From DATKPC01 sp035524275 (lineage in GTDB: Bacteria; Pseudomonadota; Gammaproteobacteria; Burkholderiales; Burkholderiaceae_F): DNA of 64,000 bases. A program made the translations under genes and the position numbers. The notes below the pieces were generated by a model. That model searched no databases. It was given only the letters and a program-made list of their open reading frames with translations, and had not been told where the DNA came from. Position 1 is the first letter of the stretch, and each line of letters opens with the position of its first letter. Shown one piece after another: positions 56,395 to 64,000 of the stretch. The DNA lies in the NCBI GenBank assembly GCA_035524275.1, contig DATKPC010000043.1, positions 62,001 to 126,000 on the forward strand, in the 5' to 3' direction.

Positions 56395-56963
56395 CGGGCG
56401 CCCCGTCGCCCTGGGTCCGCCGCTTCGCGCATCTCGTCAGGCCCGCCGCTTCGGCGCTTGACCTCGCTTGCGGAAGCGGGCGGCATGCGGCATTTCTTGC
56501 CGGACTCGGTGCGAAGGTCGTCGCCGCCGATCGCGATCCCGCGTGCGGCGCCGCGCTGGCCGGCGTCGATGGCGTGCGGTTCGTCGCCTGCGACCTGGAA
56601 GGCGACGCCTGGCCCTTTGCCGGCCAGCGCTTCGATGCGATCGTCGTCACGAACTACCTCCATCGACCGCTGTTTCCGCGGATCGCGGCGGCGCTCGCGC
56701 CGGGCGGCGTGCTGATCTACGAGACGTTCGCCGTCGGCCATCAGCGCTTCGGGCGTCCGAGCCGGCCGCAGTTCCTGCTGCGCCCCGGCGAACTGCTGCG
56801 CGGCTTCATGCCCGTGCTGCGCATCGTCGCCTACGAGGACGGCGTCGTCGGCGACCCGGCCGCGGCGCGCGTGCAGCGCCTCTGCGCCGTGCACGACCTC
56901 GCGGAGCGCGACGCCGCGGAAGGTGCGCCGCTGGCGCCGCTTCCGCCGCGTCCGCCGCAGTAG
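56391..56963 (+). CDS. Class I SAM-dependent methyltransferase
   Basis: The 190-residue protein has the SAM-binding motif ALDLACGSGRHAAFLAGLG at about residue 21, the acidic residue in VVAADRDPA, and RFDAIVVTNYLHRPLFPRIAAALAPGGVLIYE. It resembles small TehB/UbiE-like methyltransferases. It starts with GTG overlapping the trpS stop, so it is translationally coupled. Substrate unknown. Its stop codon overlaps the dapA -10 box. Confidence 0.9.
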   Translation: MTGAPSPWVRRFAHLVRPAASALDLACGSGRHAAFLAGLGAKVVAADRDPACGAALAGVDGVRFVACDLEGDAWPFAGQRFDAIVVTNYLHRPLFPRIAAALAPGGVLIYETFAVGHQRFGRPSRPQFLLRPGELLRGFMPVLRIVAYEDGVVGDPAAARVQRLCAVHDLAERDAAEGAPLAPLPPRPPQ

Positions 56964-56966
56964 AAT
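56961..56966 (+). promoter_or_regulatory. -10 box for dapA
   Basis: TAGAAT overlaps the methyltransferase stop codon and lies 21 bases before the dapA ATG. A CCGGAG ribosome site follows it. Confidence 0.5.
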
Positions 56967-56987
56967 GGCCGACTTTCCGGAGCCGAC

Positions 56988-57863
<876 letters not shown>

Positions 57864-57968
57864 CGCGGCGGCCGCAAGCCGGCGCCGCATCGAATCGAAA
57901 ACCAGGAAGATCGCCGCGCGTTTGCGCGCAGCAGGGCGCGAATCCCCCGGAGGAGATCAAGGCTTGTG

Positions 57969-59201
57969 ATGTTCACGATGATCAGAATGCGACGCCGCCT
58001 CGTCGTCGTCGCCGCGCTGCTGGCCCTGGCCGGCTGCGACACGGTGCGCTCCTGGCTCGGCATCGACGACCAGGAGTACAAGTCGAAGGCGCCGAAGCCG
58101 GTCAAGCTCGAGGTCCCTCCCGACCTCGCGCCGCAGCCGAAGGACGATCGGTTCAGCGTGCCGGAGCGCGGCCAGGCGACGGCCTCGGCGACCGCAGCGG
58201 CGGCGGCTGCGTCCAATGGCTCGATCGCGCCGGCCGCCGTGGCCACGGCGGCCGCATCGCCGGCTCCGGTCGCGACGGCCGGCTCGGTCGCGCCGACCTC
58301 CGCCGCCGCGCATATCGAGCGCGATGGCGCGCAGCGTTGGCTCGCCGTCGCGCTGGCGCCGGAGGCAACCTACGCCGGCGTGAAGGAGTTCTTCGCCGCG
58401 GCGGACATGACGATCGCGCGCGAGGATCCGCAGTTGGGCCTGATCGAGACCGACTGGTCGGAGCGCCGCGCGAAGGATCCGGAAAGCAACAAGGGCATCT
58501 TCGGCGGCACGTTCGGGCTGATGCTGCAGCACCTGACCTCGACCGGCCTGCGCGACCGCTATCGCGTGCGCATCGAGCGCGCCGCCAACGGCCAGTCGCT
58601 CGTCTTCGTCTCGCATCGCGGCCTGGAGGAGGTCTATACCTCGCGGCAGAAGGACTCGACGACGTGGGAGCCGGCGCCGCCGGCGCCGGAACTCGAGGAG
58701 GAAATGCTGCAGCGGCTGCTGATCAAGTTCGGCGGCGTCGCCGCGCCGGCACCGATGCAGGCGAACGCGGCGGCGACGCCGAAGCCGGCAGCCGCCCCGG
58801 CCGCTGCGCCAGCCGCGGTGCCTTCGATCGGACACCTGGTGAAGGGCGACGGCGGCCTCATCACCGCGATCTCGCTCGACCAGCCGTTCGACCGTGCCTG
58901 GCGCCAGGTCGGTCTCGCGCTCGATCGCGGCGGGTTCACCGTCGAGGACCGCGATCGCGCCAAGGGCCTGTTCTTCGTCCGCTACATCGATCCGGATTAC
59001 GAGCAGGGCGTCAAGGACAAGCAGTCCTGGTACGCACGCCTGTTCGGCTCCGACCCGAAGCTCACCGCGCAGCAGTTCCGCATCGCGGTGGCTGGCGCCG
59101 GGGACGTCTCGAGCGTGATGGTGCAGGACGCCAATGGCGAGACGGATCGCACGCCGACCGCGGAGCGCATCCTGAAACTCGTCAACGACCAGTTGCGATG
59201 A
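57969..59201 (+). CDS. bamC: Outer membrane assembly lipoprotein BamC
   Basis: The 410-residue lipoprotein is part of the BAM complex that inserts outer-membrane proteins. A signal peptide ends in the lipobox LAGC (about residue 22) and is followed by the unstructured segment with EYKSKAPKPVKLEVPPDLAPQP that contacts BamD. An Ala/Pro linker and two helix-grip domains (~115-235 and ~295-410) follow; IFGGTFGLMLQHLTSTGLRDRYRVRIER and LFFVRYIDPD are recognisable. Start is one of several nearby ATGs or a GTG at 57966. Confidence 0.93.
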   Translation: MFTMIRMRRRLVVVAALLALAGCDTVRSWLGIDDQEYKSKAPKPVKLEVPPDLAPQPKDDRFSVPERGQATASATAAAAAASNGSIAPAAVATAAASPAPVATAGSVAPTSAAAHIERDGAQRWLAVALAPEATYAGVKEFFAAADMTIAREDPQLGLIETDWSERRAKDPESNKGIFGGTFGLMLQHLTSTGLRDRYRVRIERAANGQSLVFVSHRGLEEVYTSRQKDSTTWEPAPPAPELEEEMLQRLLIKFGGVAAPAPMQANAAATPKPAAAPAAAPAAVPSIGHLVKGDGGLITAISLDQPFDRAWRQVGLALDRGGFTVEDRDRAKGLFFVRYIDPDYEQGVKDKQSWYARLFGSDPKLTAQQFRIAVAGAGDVSSVMVQDANGETDRTPTAERILKLVNDQLR

Positions 59202-59211
59202 GCCGGCAAGG

Positions 59212-59288
59212 GGCGCCGCGGACGTCGGTGCGGCGCCTACCGTTGCGCGAATGCGTGAGGGCTTAGCGGGTCCGGTGCAAGCCGGACC
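59212..59288. terminator. Two hairpins after bamC
   Basis: GGCGCCGC (59212-59219) pairs perfectly with 59230-59237 over a 10-base loop. GGTCCGG (59269-59275) pairs with CCGGACC (59282-59288) over six bases. Neither has a T-tract. They probably stabilise or end the bamC mRNA. Confidence 0.4.
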
Positions 59289-59330
59289 GGCTCGAACCCA
59301 CACGGCAACACGTCAAGCCAGGACATGGAC

Positions 59331-59354
59331 AAAGGGCCGCAGATGCGGCCCTTT
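59331..59354. terminator. Bidirectional intrinsic terminator
   Basis: A perfect 10-bp stem, AAAGGGCCGC and its complement, with an AGAT loop and flanking A and T runs. It lies between bamC and the convergent lipoprotein gene and would serve both. Confidence 0.85.
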
Positions 59355-59390
59355 GTCTTGGCGTCGCGCCGCGCGGGCGCGTTCGAATCG

Positions 59391-59690
59391 TTACTTCTTG
59401 GTCGCGTCGGTCGCCGCGTCCTTCGCCGCTTCGACAGCCTTGCCTGCTGCGTCCTTGGCAGCGTCGGCGGCCTTGCCCGCGGCGTCCTTCGCGGCGTCGC
59501 CGGCCTGCGCGGCCGCATCCTTCGCGGCATCCGCAGCCTTGCCCGCAGCATCCTTGGCGGCGTCGGCAGCCTTGCCCGCGGCATCCTTTGCCGCGTCCAC
59601 GGCGGCGGCGGGCGCCGCCGGCGTTTCCTGCTTGCTGCACGCGCCGAGGAACGCGAGGCAGATCGAAGCCACGATCAACAGCTTGTTCAT
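59391..59690 (-). CDS. Small lipoprotein with 11-residue LEA-like repeats
   Basis: The 99-residue protein has a signal peptide with lipobox LGAC (Cys18). After a short Pro/Ala linker it consists of six 11-residue repeats of the form (A/V/G)DAAKDAAGKA at residues 31-96, then TKK. Eleven-residue Ala/Lys/Asp repeats with this spacing are the hallmark of group 3 LEA and related desiccation proteins, and form amphipathic helices. It is likely membrane-anchored in the envelope. A GAGAGGGTG ribosome site precedes the ATG and a TATAAT lies upstream. Function is unknown. Confidence 0.85.
   Translation of the reverse strand: MNKLLIVASICLAFLGACSKQETPAAPAAAVDAAKDAAGKAADAAKDAAGKAADAAKDAAAQAGDAAKDAAGKAADAAKDAAGKAVEAAKDAATDATKK
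59403..59600 (-). repeat. Six 33-bp tandem repeats within the lipoprotein gene
   Basis: The DNA encodes six consecutive 11-codon units. Units 2 and 5 are identical in protein; unit 3 has AAAQA and unit 6 diverges most (VEAAKDAATDA). Copy number is likely to vary between strains. Confidence 0.85.
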
Positions 59691-59822
59691 CGAGTCACCC
59701 TCTCACGAAGTTGGTTCTGGATTGTCGAACGAGTCGATTGGCGCCTCTGTTGTTCTCATCGCGCAGCCTGAGGCTGACAGCGGTGGCTGACTTCGTGCGC
59801 GGCAGCAATCACCCGGGCCGGC

Positions 59823-59828
59823 ATTATA
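59823..59828 (-). promoter_or_regulatory. -10 box for the repeat lipoprotein
   Basis: A perfect TATAAT on the minus strand, about 130 bases before the lipoprotein ATG. A CCGCGG...CCGCGG repeat lies just upstream (59831-59845). Confidence 0.5.
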
Positions 59829-59867
59829 GACCGCGGGGACCGCGGGCCCCCGAGCGTGGTTTTCGCG

Positions 59868-60404
59868 CTACAAGCCGAGCGCGAACACCGCAAGGTCATG
59901 GCTGGCGGCATCCCAGCGCCGGTCGAACGAGTCGCGCCATGGTCGCAGCGCGCGTGGGGAATTGAGCCACAGGCTTCCCGCGACGAGTTCGCCGGGCCGC
60001 AGCGCCAGCCCGTGGACCGCGTCGACGACGGCGAAGGCATCGTCGCCGACCGGGTCCTCGGCCGCGGACTGGCGCATCCGGAGGCAGTGCGAGAACGTCC
60101 GTTGGAGGTGCTTCAGTCGCGCAGCGTGCGCATCGAGCCACGCCGTGTCGTCGACGAGGATGCGGACGCAGGCCAGCCGATCGGACAGCAGGATCTGCTC
60201 GAGCCGGTCGACGTGCGTTTTCAGCGTCAGGTCGAAGCGCGACAGGTCGCGGTCGGCGAAGTCGAGACGGCGCCGTCCGATCGACAGCAGCACCGACACC
60301 GCGCGCTGCAGGTTGGCGCGCGAATCCACGGGGAGTTCCTGCGCGCCGGCTCCCGCGCCGCTGCCCAGCGCCGCCTGGGCGAGAAGATCGACATCGATCG
60401 TCAT
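59868..60404 (-). CDS. Hypothetical protein, DUF7931-like
   Basis: The 178-residue soluble protein resembles, from memory, the DUF7931 domain often fused behind a GNAT acetyltransferase in betaproteobacteria. Features are RRRLDFADRDLSRFDLTLKTHVDRLEQILLSDRLACVRILVDDTAWLD in parts, LQRTFSHCLRMRQ, DAFAVVDAVHGLALRP and a C-terminal DSFDRRWDAASHDLAVFALGL. No GNAT domain is present here. The strand pattern suggests a PLD-like fold without the HKD motif. It lies 27 bases after the RoxA-like gene and is probably cotranscribed. Confidence 0.7.
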   Translation of the reverse strand: MTIDVDLLAQAALGSGAGAGAQELPVDSRANLQRAVSVLLSIGRRRLDFADRDLSRFDLTLKTHVDRLEQILLSDRLACVRILVDDTAWLDAHAARLKHLQRTFSHCLRMRQSAAEDPVGDDAFAVVDAVHGLALRPGELVAGSLWLNSPRALRPWRDSFDRRWDAASHDLAVFALGL

Positions 60405-60431
60405 GGCCTGCCGCCCCGTTCCGGGCCGCGC

Positions 60432-61613
60432 TCAACCGAGGTGTATCCAGCCGGCAAGATACCAAATCCGGAGCGTTTCGCTCAGCGTCGTCGTCGTCGC
60501 GCGTCCGGCCGAGCCGTCGCCGCGCGGCAGCCGGCGCCGGTTGGCCAGTTCGCGCAGCGGCGGCGCCAGCGCCGGTGTCGCGATCGTCGCTTCGCCATTG
60601 ATGGCGAAACGTGAACCGGCGTACAGCATCCGCGTGCGCGGGTCGGCGACGACGCCGCGGCGCTCGAGCGCGGACGCGAACGCCGACGCGGAGATGCCGC
60701 GCGTCGGCCGATCGAAGACGATATGCGCCTTCGGCTCGCTCAGGATCTCGAGAAGCATGCGGGTCGCGTCGGCGGACGTCGGTCGCCGGCGCGACAGCTG
60801 CGCGAACGCAGCAGCGACCAGCGCCGGCGGAAGCCGTGCGGGTTCGCGCGTCGGGCGGGTGCCGGGATCGACATAGCGGCCGGCCACTCGCGTCGTGTCC
60901 GCCATCAGCGCGTGCCAGGGCTCGACGAGTTCCTGCCACGCGGGCGCACGGAAGCCGACCGAACTCGTGATCGATTCGCCCAGGGCGACCCCATCGTGCG
61001 CGATGTCCGGCGGCAGGTACAGCATGTCGCCCGGCTCCAGGATCCACGAATCGGTGGGCTCGAATCGGGCGAGGATCTTCAGCGGCAGCCCCGGCAACAG
61101 CGGCACCTGAGCCGCGCGGCGACGGCGATCGATGCTCCAGCGCCGGCGCCCGTAGGATTGGATCAGGAAGACGTCGTACGAATCGACGTGCGGGCCAACG
61201 CCTCCGCCGTCCGTCGCGAAGCTCATCATGACGTCGTCGAGGCGCGCATCCGGGAGGAAGCGGAACCGTTGCAGCAGGGCCTGAGCCCGCCGATCGATGC
61301 CGTCGACGCCCTGGACGAGCACGGTCCAGCGGCTTCGGCGTCGCGACGGCACGGCGCGTCGCGGCAGCGGCCCGTGCGCCAGATGCCAATCGCCGTCGAA
61401 CGCGGTGACGAGCCGGCTCTCGCCGTCGTCGCGCGCGGCGAGCGACAACAGCGCGTCCGGATCCATGGCCACCTCGCCCGCCGCGAAGGCCTTGCGGACG
61501 AGCAGCGGCCTGCGCTGCCAGTAGTCGCGCAGGAAGGTGGCGACCGGCATCGTGCCCAGGTGTCGCAGAGGCTCGACCGGGATCCTCGGCGTCGTCGAAC
61601 TCGTTCGATTCAT
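60432..61613 (-). CDS. JmjC/cupin 2-oxoglutarate oxygenase, RoxA-like (L16 arginine hydroxylase)
   Basis: The 393-residue protein matches the ribosomal oxygenase family of E. coli YcfD/RoxA, which hydroxylates an Arg of ribosomal protein L16 using Fe(II) and 2-oxoglutarate. It begins with LRDYWQRRPLLVRKAF. The iron ligands are H142 and D144 (GPHVDSYDVF) and H206 (PPDIAHDG). SVGFRAPAWQELV and a C-terminal winged-helix-like region follow. The start at 61613 is chosen; in-frame codons upstream would add six residues. It is divergent from the SlyD-like gene, with a CATAAT/CATTAT box between them. Confidence 0.9.
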   Translation of the reverse strand: MNRTSSTTPRIPVEPLRHLGTMPVATFLRDYWQRRPLLVRKAFAAGEVAMDPDALLSLAARDDGESRLVTAFDGDWHLAHGPLPRRAVPSRRRSRWTVLVQGVDGIDRRAQALLQRFRFLPDARLDDVMMSFATDGGGVGPHVDSYDVFLIQSYGRRRWSIDRRRRAAQVPLLPGLPLKILARFEPTDSWILEPGDMLYLPPDIAHDGVALGESITSSVGFRAPAWQELVEPWHALMADTTRVAGRYVDPGTRPTREPARLPPALVAAAFAQLSRRRPTSADATRMLLEILSEPKAHIVFDRPTRGISASAFASALERRGVVADPRTRMLYAGSRFAINGEATIATPALAPPLRELANRRRLPRGDGSAGRATTTTLSETLRIWYLAGWIHLG

Positions 61614-61667
61614 CCGGCGCATAATGCCCAAAAGCCGCTCCGGTCACGAGATGTCCCCGCACGATCG

Positions 61668-62174
61668 ATGACGATGGTCATTGCGCCGCCCTGCCTGGTC
61701 GAGATCCACGTCGAATTGTTCGACCTGCAGGGCAACCTGCTGGAGCGCACCGAGGCGCCGCTCGCCTACCTGCACGGCGCTGGCGACATTTTTCCGGCGC
61801 TGGAGGCGCGGCTCGAAGGCCACGAGGCCGGCGACCGGCTGACCGTCGACCTGGAGCCGGCGCAGGCATTCGGCGACTACGACGCCGAGCGCGTCCACCT
61901 CGTCGCGCGCCAGCTGCTGGGCGTCGATTGCGGCATCGGGATGCAGGTCGAGGGCGTGCCGGGCCAAAGGTCCGACGGACACCGGTATCGCATCACGGAT
62001 CTCGCCCCGGACGTGGCGGTGCTCGACGGAAACCATCCGTACGCCGGCATCGACCTGCGTTTCGAGATCCGGGTCGTCAAGGTCACGGACGTCGATCCGA
62101 CGGGGATCGAGGAGCTCGACGTCGAGGAGGCGCGGCCGCCGGGTTTCCTGCGCGTCGCGCCGGCGCGCGAATAG
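61668..62174 (+). CDS. FKBP-type peptidyl-prolyl isomerase, SlyD-like
   Basis: The 168-residue protein has the split FKBP domain with an insert-in-flap domain. LEYLHG-like AYLHGAGDIFPALEARLEGHEAGDRLTVDLEPAQAFGDYD is clear in parts, followed by the IF region (LVARQLLGVDCGIGMQVEG) and the returning FKBP strand (DLRFEIRVVKV). The His-rich metal-binding tail of E. coli SlyD is absent. It would act as a chaperone and prolyl isomerase in the cytoplasm. An ATG two codons later is an alternative start. It converges on mutS with seven bases between the stops. Confidence 0.9.
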   Translation: MTMVIAPPCLVEIHVELFDLQGNLLERTEAPLAYLHGAGDIFPALEARLEGHEAGDRLTVDLEPAQAFGDYDAERVHLVARQLLGVDCGIGMQVEGVPGQRSDGHRYRITDLAPDVAVLDGNHPYAGIDLRFEIRVVKVTDVDPTGIEELDVEEARPPGFLRVAPARE

Positions 62175-62181
62175 CAGGATC

Positions 62182-64000
62182 CTACGTGCCGTCGCCGTCC
62201 CCGGCGATCGACTTCAGATCGTAGAGCAGCGCCAGCGCTTCGCGTGGCGTCAGCGCATCGACATCGACCGACCTGATTCGTTCCCGAAGCGCATCCGGCA
62301 GCGCTGCCGCGACACCCTCGTTCGCGGCCCCCGCGATCGGTGGATCGTCCCCCGCGGCAGCTGCGGCCGCGGCAAAGAGCTCCAGTTGCGGGCGCGCAGC
62401 CGCGGCGCGCTGCTCCAGCTGCGCGAGCTGCGCGCGGGCGCGCCGCACGACGGCCGGCGGAATGCCGGCAAGCTGCGCCACGGCAAGCCCGTAGCTGCGG
62501 CTCGCGGGTCCGGGACGAACCTCGTGCAGGAACACGACGTTGCCGCGGACCTCGGCGGCCGCGACGTGGGCGTTGTCGACGCCGCGCAGCGTTTGCGAGA
62601 GTTCCGTCAGCTCGAAGTAGTGCGTCGCGAACAGGCACAGGCAACGGTTTCCCGCCGCGAGCTCGTGAGCGATCGCGAAGGCGAGGGCGAGGCCGTCGAA
62701 CGTCGACGTCCCGCGGCCGATCTCGTCCATCAGCACGAGGCTGCGATCGGTTGCGAGGTGCAGGATCGCCGCGGCCTCGGTCATCTCGACCATGAACGTC
62801 GAGGCGCCGCGCGCCAGGTCGTCGGCGGCGCCGATGCGCGTCATGATCCGGTCGATGGCGCCGATCCGCGCCCGCGTGGCGGGCACGAAGCTGCCGCAGC
62901 GCGCGAGCAGCGCGATCAGCGCCACCGAGCGCATGTACGTCGACTTGCCGCCCATGTTCGGTCCGGTGACCACGAGGAGGCGGCGCTCGCTATCGAGGCG
63001 GCAGTCGTTGGGCACGTAGGTGTCCAGCGCACGCTCGACGACGGGATGCCGCGCGCCTTCGATGTCGACGACGGCATCGGGTTCCAGCTGCGGCCGGACC
63101 CAGCCGGCCAGCGTCGCGTGGTGCGCCAGCGAAGCGATGGCATCGACCGTCCCGAGGGCCTCGGCCGCTGCGATCAGGCGCGGGACGTCCGGCGCCAGCG
63201 CAGCCACGAGCTCGTCGTAGAGCAGCCGCTCGCGCTGTCGCGCGCGCTCCTGCGCCGAAAGCGCCTTGTCCTCGAACGCCTTGAGCTCCGGCGTGATGTA
63301 GCGCTCGGCGTTCTTCAGCGTCTGGCGGCGCCGGTAGTCGTCCGGCACCTTGTCGGCCTGGCCGTGCGTGACCTCGATGTAGTAGCCGTGGACGCGGTTG
63401 TATTCGACGCGCAGGTTCGCAATTCCCGTTCGCGCGCGTTCCCGCGACTCCAGGTCGAGCAGGAACTGCCCGCTGTCGTCGCGCAGCGATCGAAGCTCGT
63501 CGAGCTCCGCATCGACGCCGGCGGCGATCACGTCGCCATCGCGCGCGCTGGCGGCCGGCTCCTGCATCAGCGACGTCCGAAGGCGTGCGATCGCCGACTG
63601 CGGCAGGACGAGCCGCTGCGCGATCCGGTTCGTCGGCTCCGCGCCGATCTGCTGCAGCCGCGTGCCGAGGCGCTCCACGGCGACGGCGGCATCGCGCAGC
63701 GCGGCGAGCTCGCGCGGGCGGGCGGTCTTGAGGCCGATCCGCGAGGCGATCCGGTCGATGTCAGGAACCTCGCGCAGCTGTGTCGCGACGTCGGCGACGG
63801 CATCCGCATCGCGCAGCGCGGCGACCAGGTCGTGTCGCTCGCCAGCCGCGGCGTCGTCGCGCAGCGGATGATGAAGCCAGTGGCGCAGGCGGCGGCTCCC
63901 CATGCCGGTCGCGCAGTGGTCGACGACCCGGAACAGCGTCGGGCCATCGGGATCGTGCAGCGGCTCGGTGAGTTCCAGGTTGCGCCGCGTCGCCGGATCG
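62182..64000 (-). CDS. mutS: DNA mismatch repair protein MutS, C-terminal part
   Basis: The gene continues beyond the right edge. About 606 residues are visible, starting before TRRNLELTEPL. Seen in order: core domain (DHCATGMGSRRLRHWLHHPLRD in parts), lever and clamp helices with VEYNRVHGYYIEVTHGQ, and the ATPase domain with Walker A GPNMGGKST, LVLMDEIGRGTSTFDG (Walker B and D-loop) and FATHYFEL. A C-terminal helix-turn-helix dimerisation region follows. The N-terminal mismatch-binding domain with the Phe-x-Glu motif is outside the window. Confidence 0.97.
   Translation of the reverse strand, partial: DPATRRNLELTEPLHDPDGPTLFRVVDHCATGMGSRRLRHWLHHPLRDDAAAGERHDLVAALRDADAVADVATQLREVPDIDRIASRIGLKTARPRELAALRDAAVAVERLGTRLQQIGAEPTNRIAQRLVLPQSAIARLRTSLMQEPAASARDGDVIAAGVDAELDELRSLRDDSGQFLLDLESRERARTGIANLRVEYNRVHGYYIEVTHGQADKVPDDYRRRQTLKNAERYITPELKAFEDKALSAQERARQRERLLYDELVAALAPDVPRLIAAAEALGTVDAIASLAHHATLAGWVRPQLEPDAVVDIEGARHPVVERALDTYVPNDCRLDSERRLLVVTGPNMGGKSTYMRSVALIALLARCGSFVPATRARIGAIDRIMTRIGAADDLARGASTFMVEMTEAAAILHLATDRSLVLMDEIGRGTSTFDGLALAFAIAHELAAGNRCLCLFATHYFELTELSQTLRGVDNAHVAAAEVRGNVVFLHEVRPGPASRSYGLAVAQLAGIPPAVVRRARAQLAQLEQRAAAARPQLELFAAAAAAAGDDPPIAGAANEGVAAALPDALRERIRSVDVDALTPREALALLYDLKSIAGDGDGT

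Noticed and set aside
59262..59305. T-arm-like GGCTCGAACCC segment after bamC considered as a tRNA or att remnant
   Set aside because: No acceptor stem, D-arm or anticodon arm can be built around it, and no integrase or direct repeat is nearby.

Overview
The window is about 64 kb of a very GC-rich bacterial chromosome and almost entirely protein-coding. Gene content and order point to a betaproteobacterium, most likely Burkholderiales or a close relative. The pointers, from recalled gene order, are ECF sigma-DUF3619-DUF3106-RDD beside ilvB-ilvN-ilvC, psd-pssA-leuA, rpsO-pnp, tpiA-secG-tRNA-Leu-nuoA-N, pyrG-kdsA-eno-ftsB and trpS-dapA-bamC, plus TAGAAT/TAGACT-like -10 boxes. Genus cannot be told from the sequence alone. 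No insertion sequence, prophage, integrase, CRISPR array or rRNA operon was seen; this is mostly conserved core genome with small accessory islands.

Layout. 1-6.2 kb: a truncated S9 peptidase (minus), divergent glutathione reductase, two related secreted beta-propeller lipoproteins and a tiny membrane protein. 6.2-8.7 kb: a redox module of cytochrome b561 and two YceI proteins (minus), divergent from an HxlR regulator, with an alternating half-site operator between them. 8.7-10.8 kb: an ECF sigma operon (minus). 11.2-18.6 kb: branched-chain amino-acid synthesis (ilvB, ilvN, ilvC, leuA) around phosphatidylethanolamine synthesis (psd, pssA) and a SIMPL protein. 18.7-24.0 kb: rpsO, pnp, a quinone oxidoreductase, tpiA, secG and tRNA-Leu(GAG). 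24.1-39.0 kb: the complete 14-gene respiratory complex I operon, followed by a Nudix hydrolase. 39.6-46.5 kb: an SPFH protein and ETF-ubiquinone oxidoreductase (minus), an SDR, a two-subunit CoA transferase, a CDF metal exporter and a DUF1624 membrane protein. 46.7-50.9 kb: pyrG, kdsA, eno, ftsB. 50.9-64 kb: hslO, an unknown gene, an alpha/beta hydrolase, rnm, yciO, trpS, a methyltransferase, dapA, bamC, an 11-mer-repeat lipoprotein, a DUF7931-like protein, a RoxA-type oxygenase, a SlyD-like isomerase and the C-terminal part of mutS.

How the genes work together. Complex I and ETF-QO both feed electrons into ubiquinone; the b561/YceI/HxlR module and the quinone oxidoreductase also suggest quinone or redox handling. 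IlvBNC and LeuA supply branched-chain amino acids, PssA and Psd make phosphatidylethanolamine, and KdsA, BamC, SecG and FtsB serve the envelope and division.

No large undescribed system is obvious. The most unusual signals are small. Each of the four gaps of at least 30 nt that precede an ATG-initiated gene in the nuo operon carries mini-ORFs ending on an ATGA overlap with the next gene. There is an HxlR operator array, a terminator-like hairpin just before trpS, a 14-bp tandem repeat running into the end of the SPFH gene, and a LEA-like 11-residue repeat lipoprotein.
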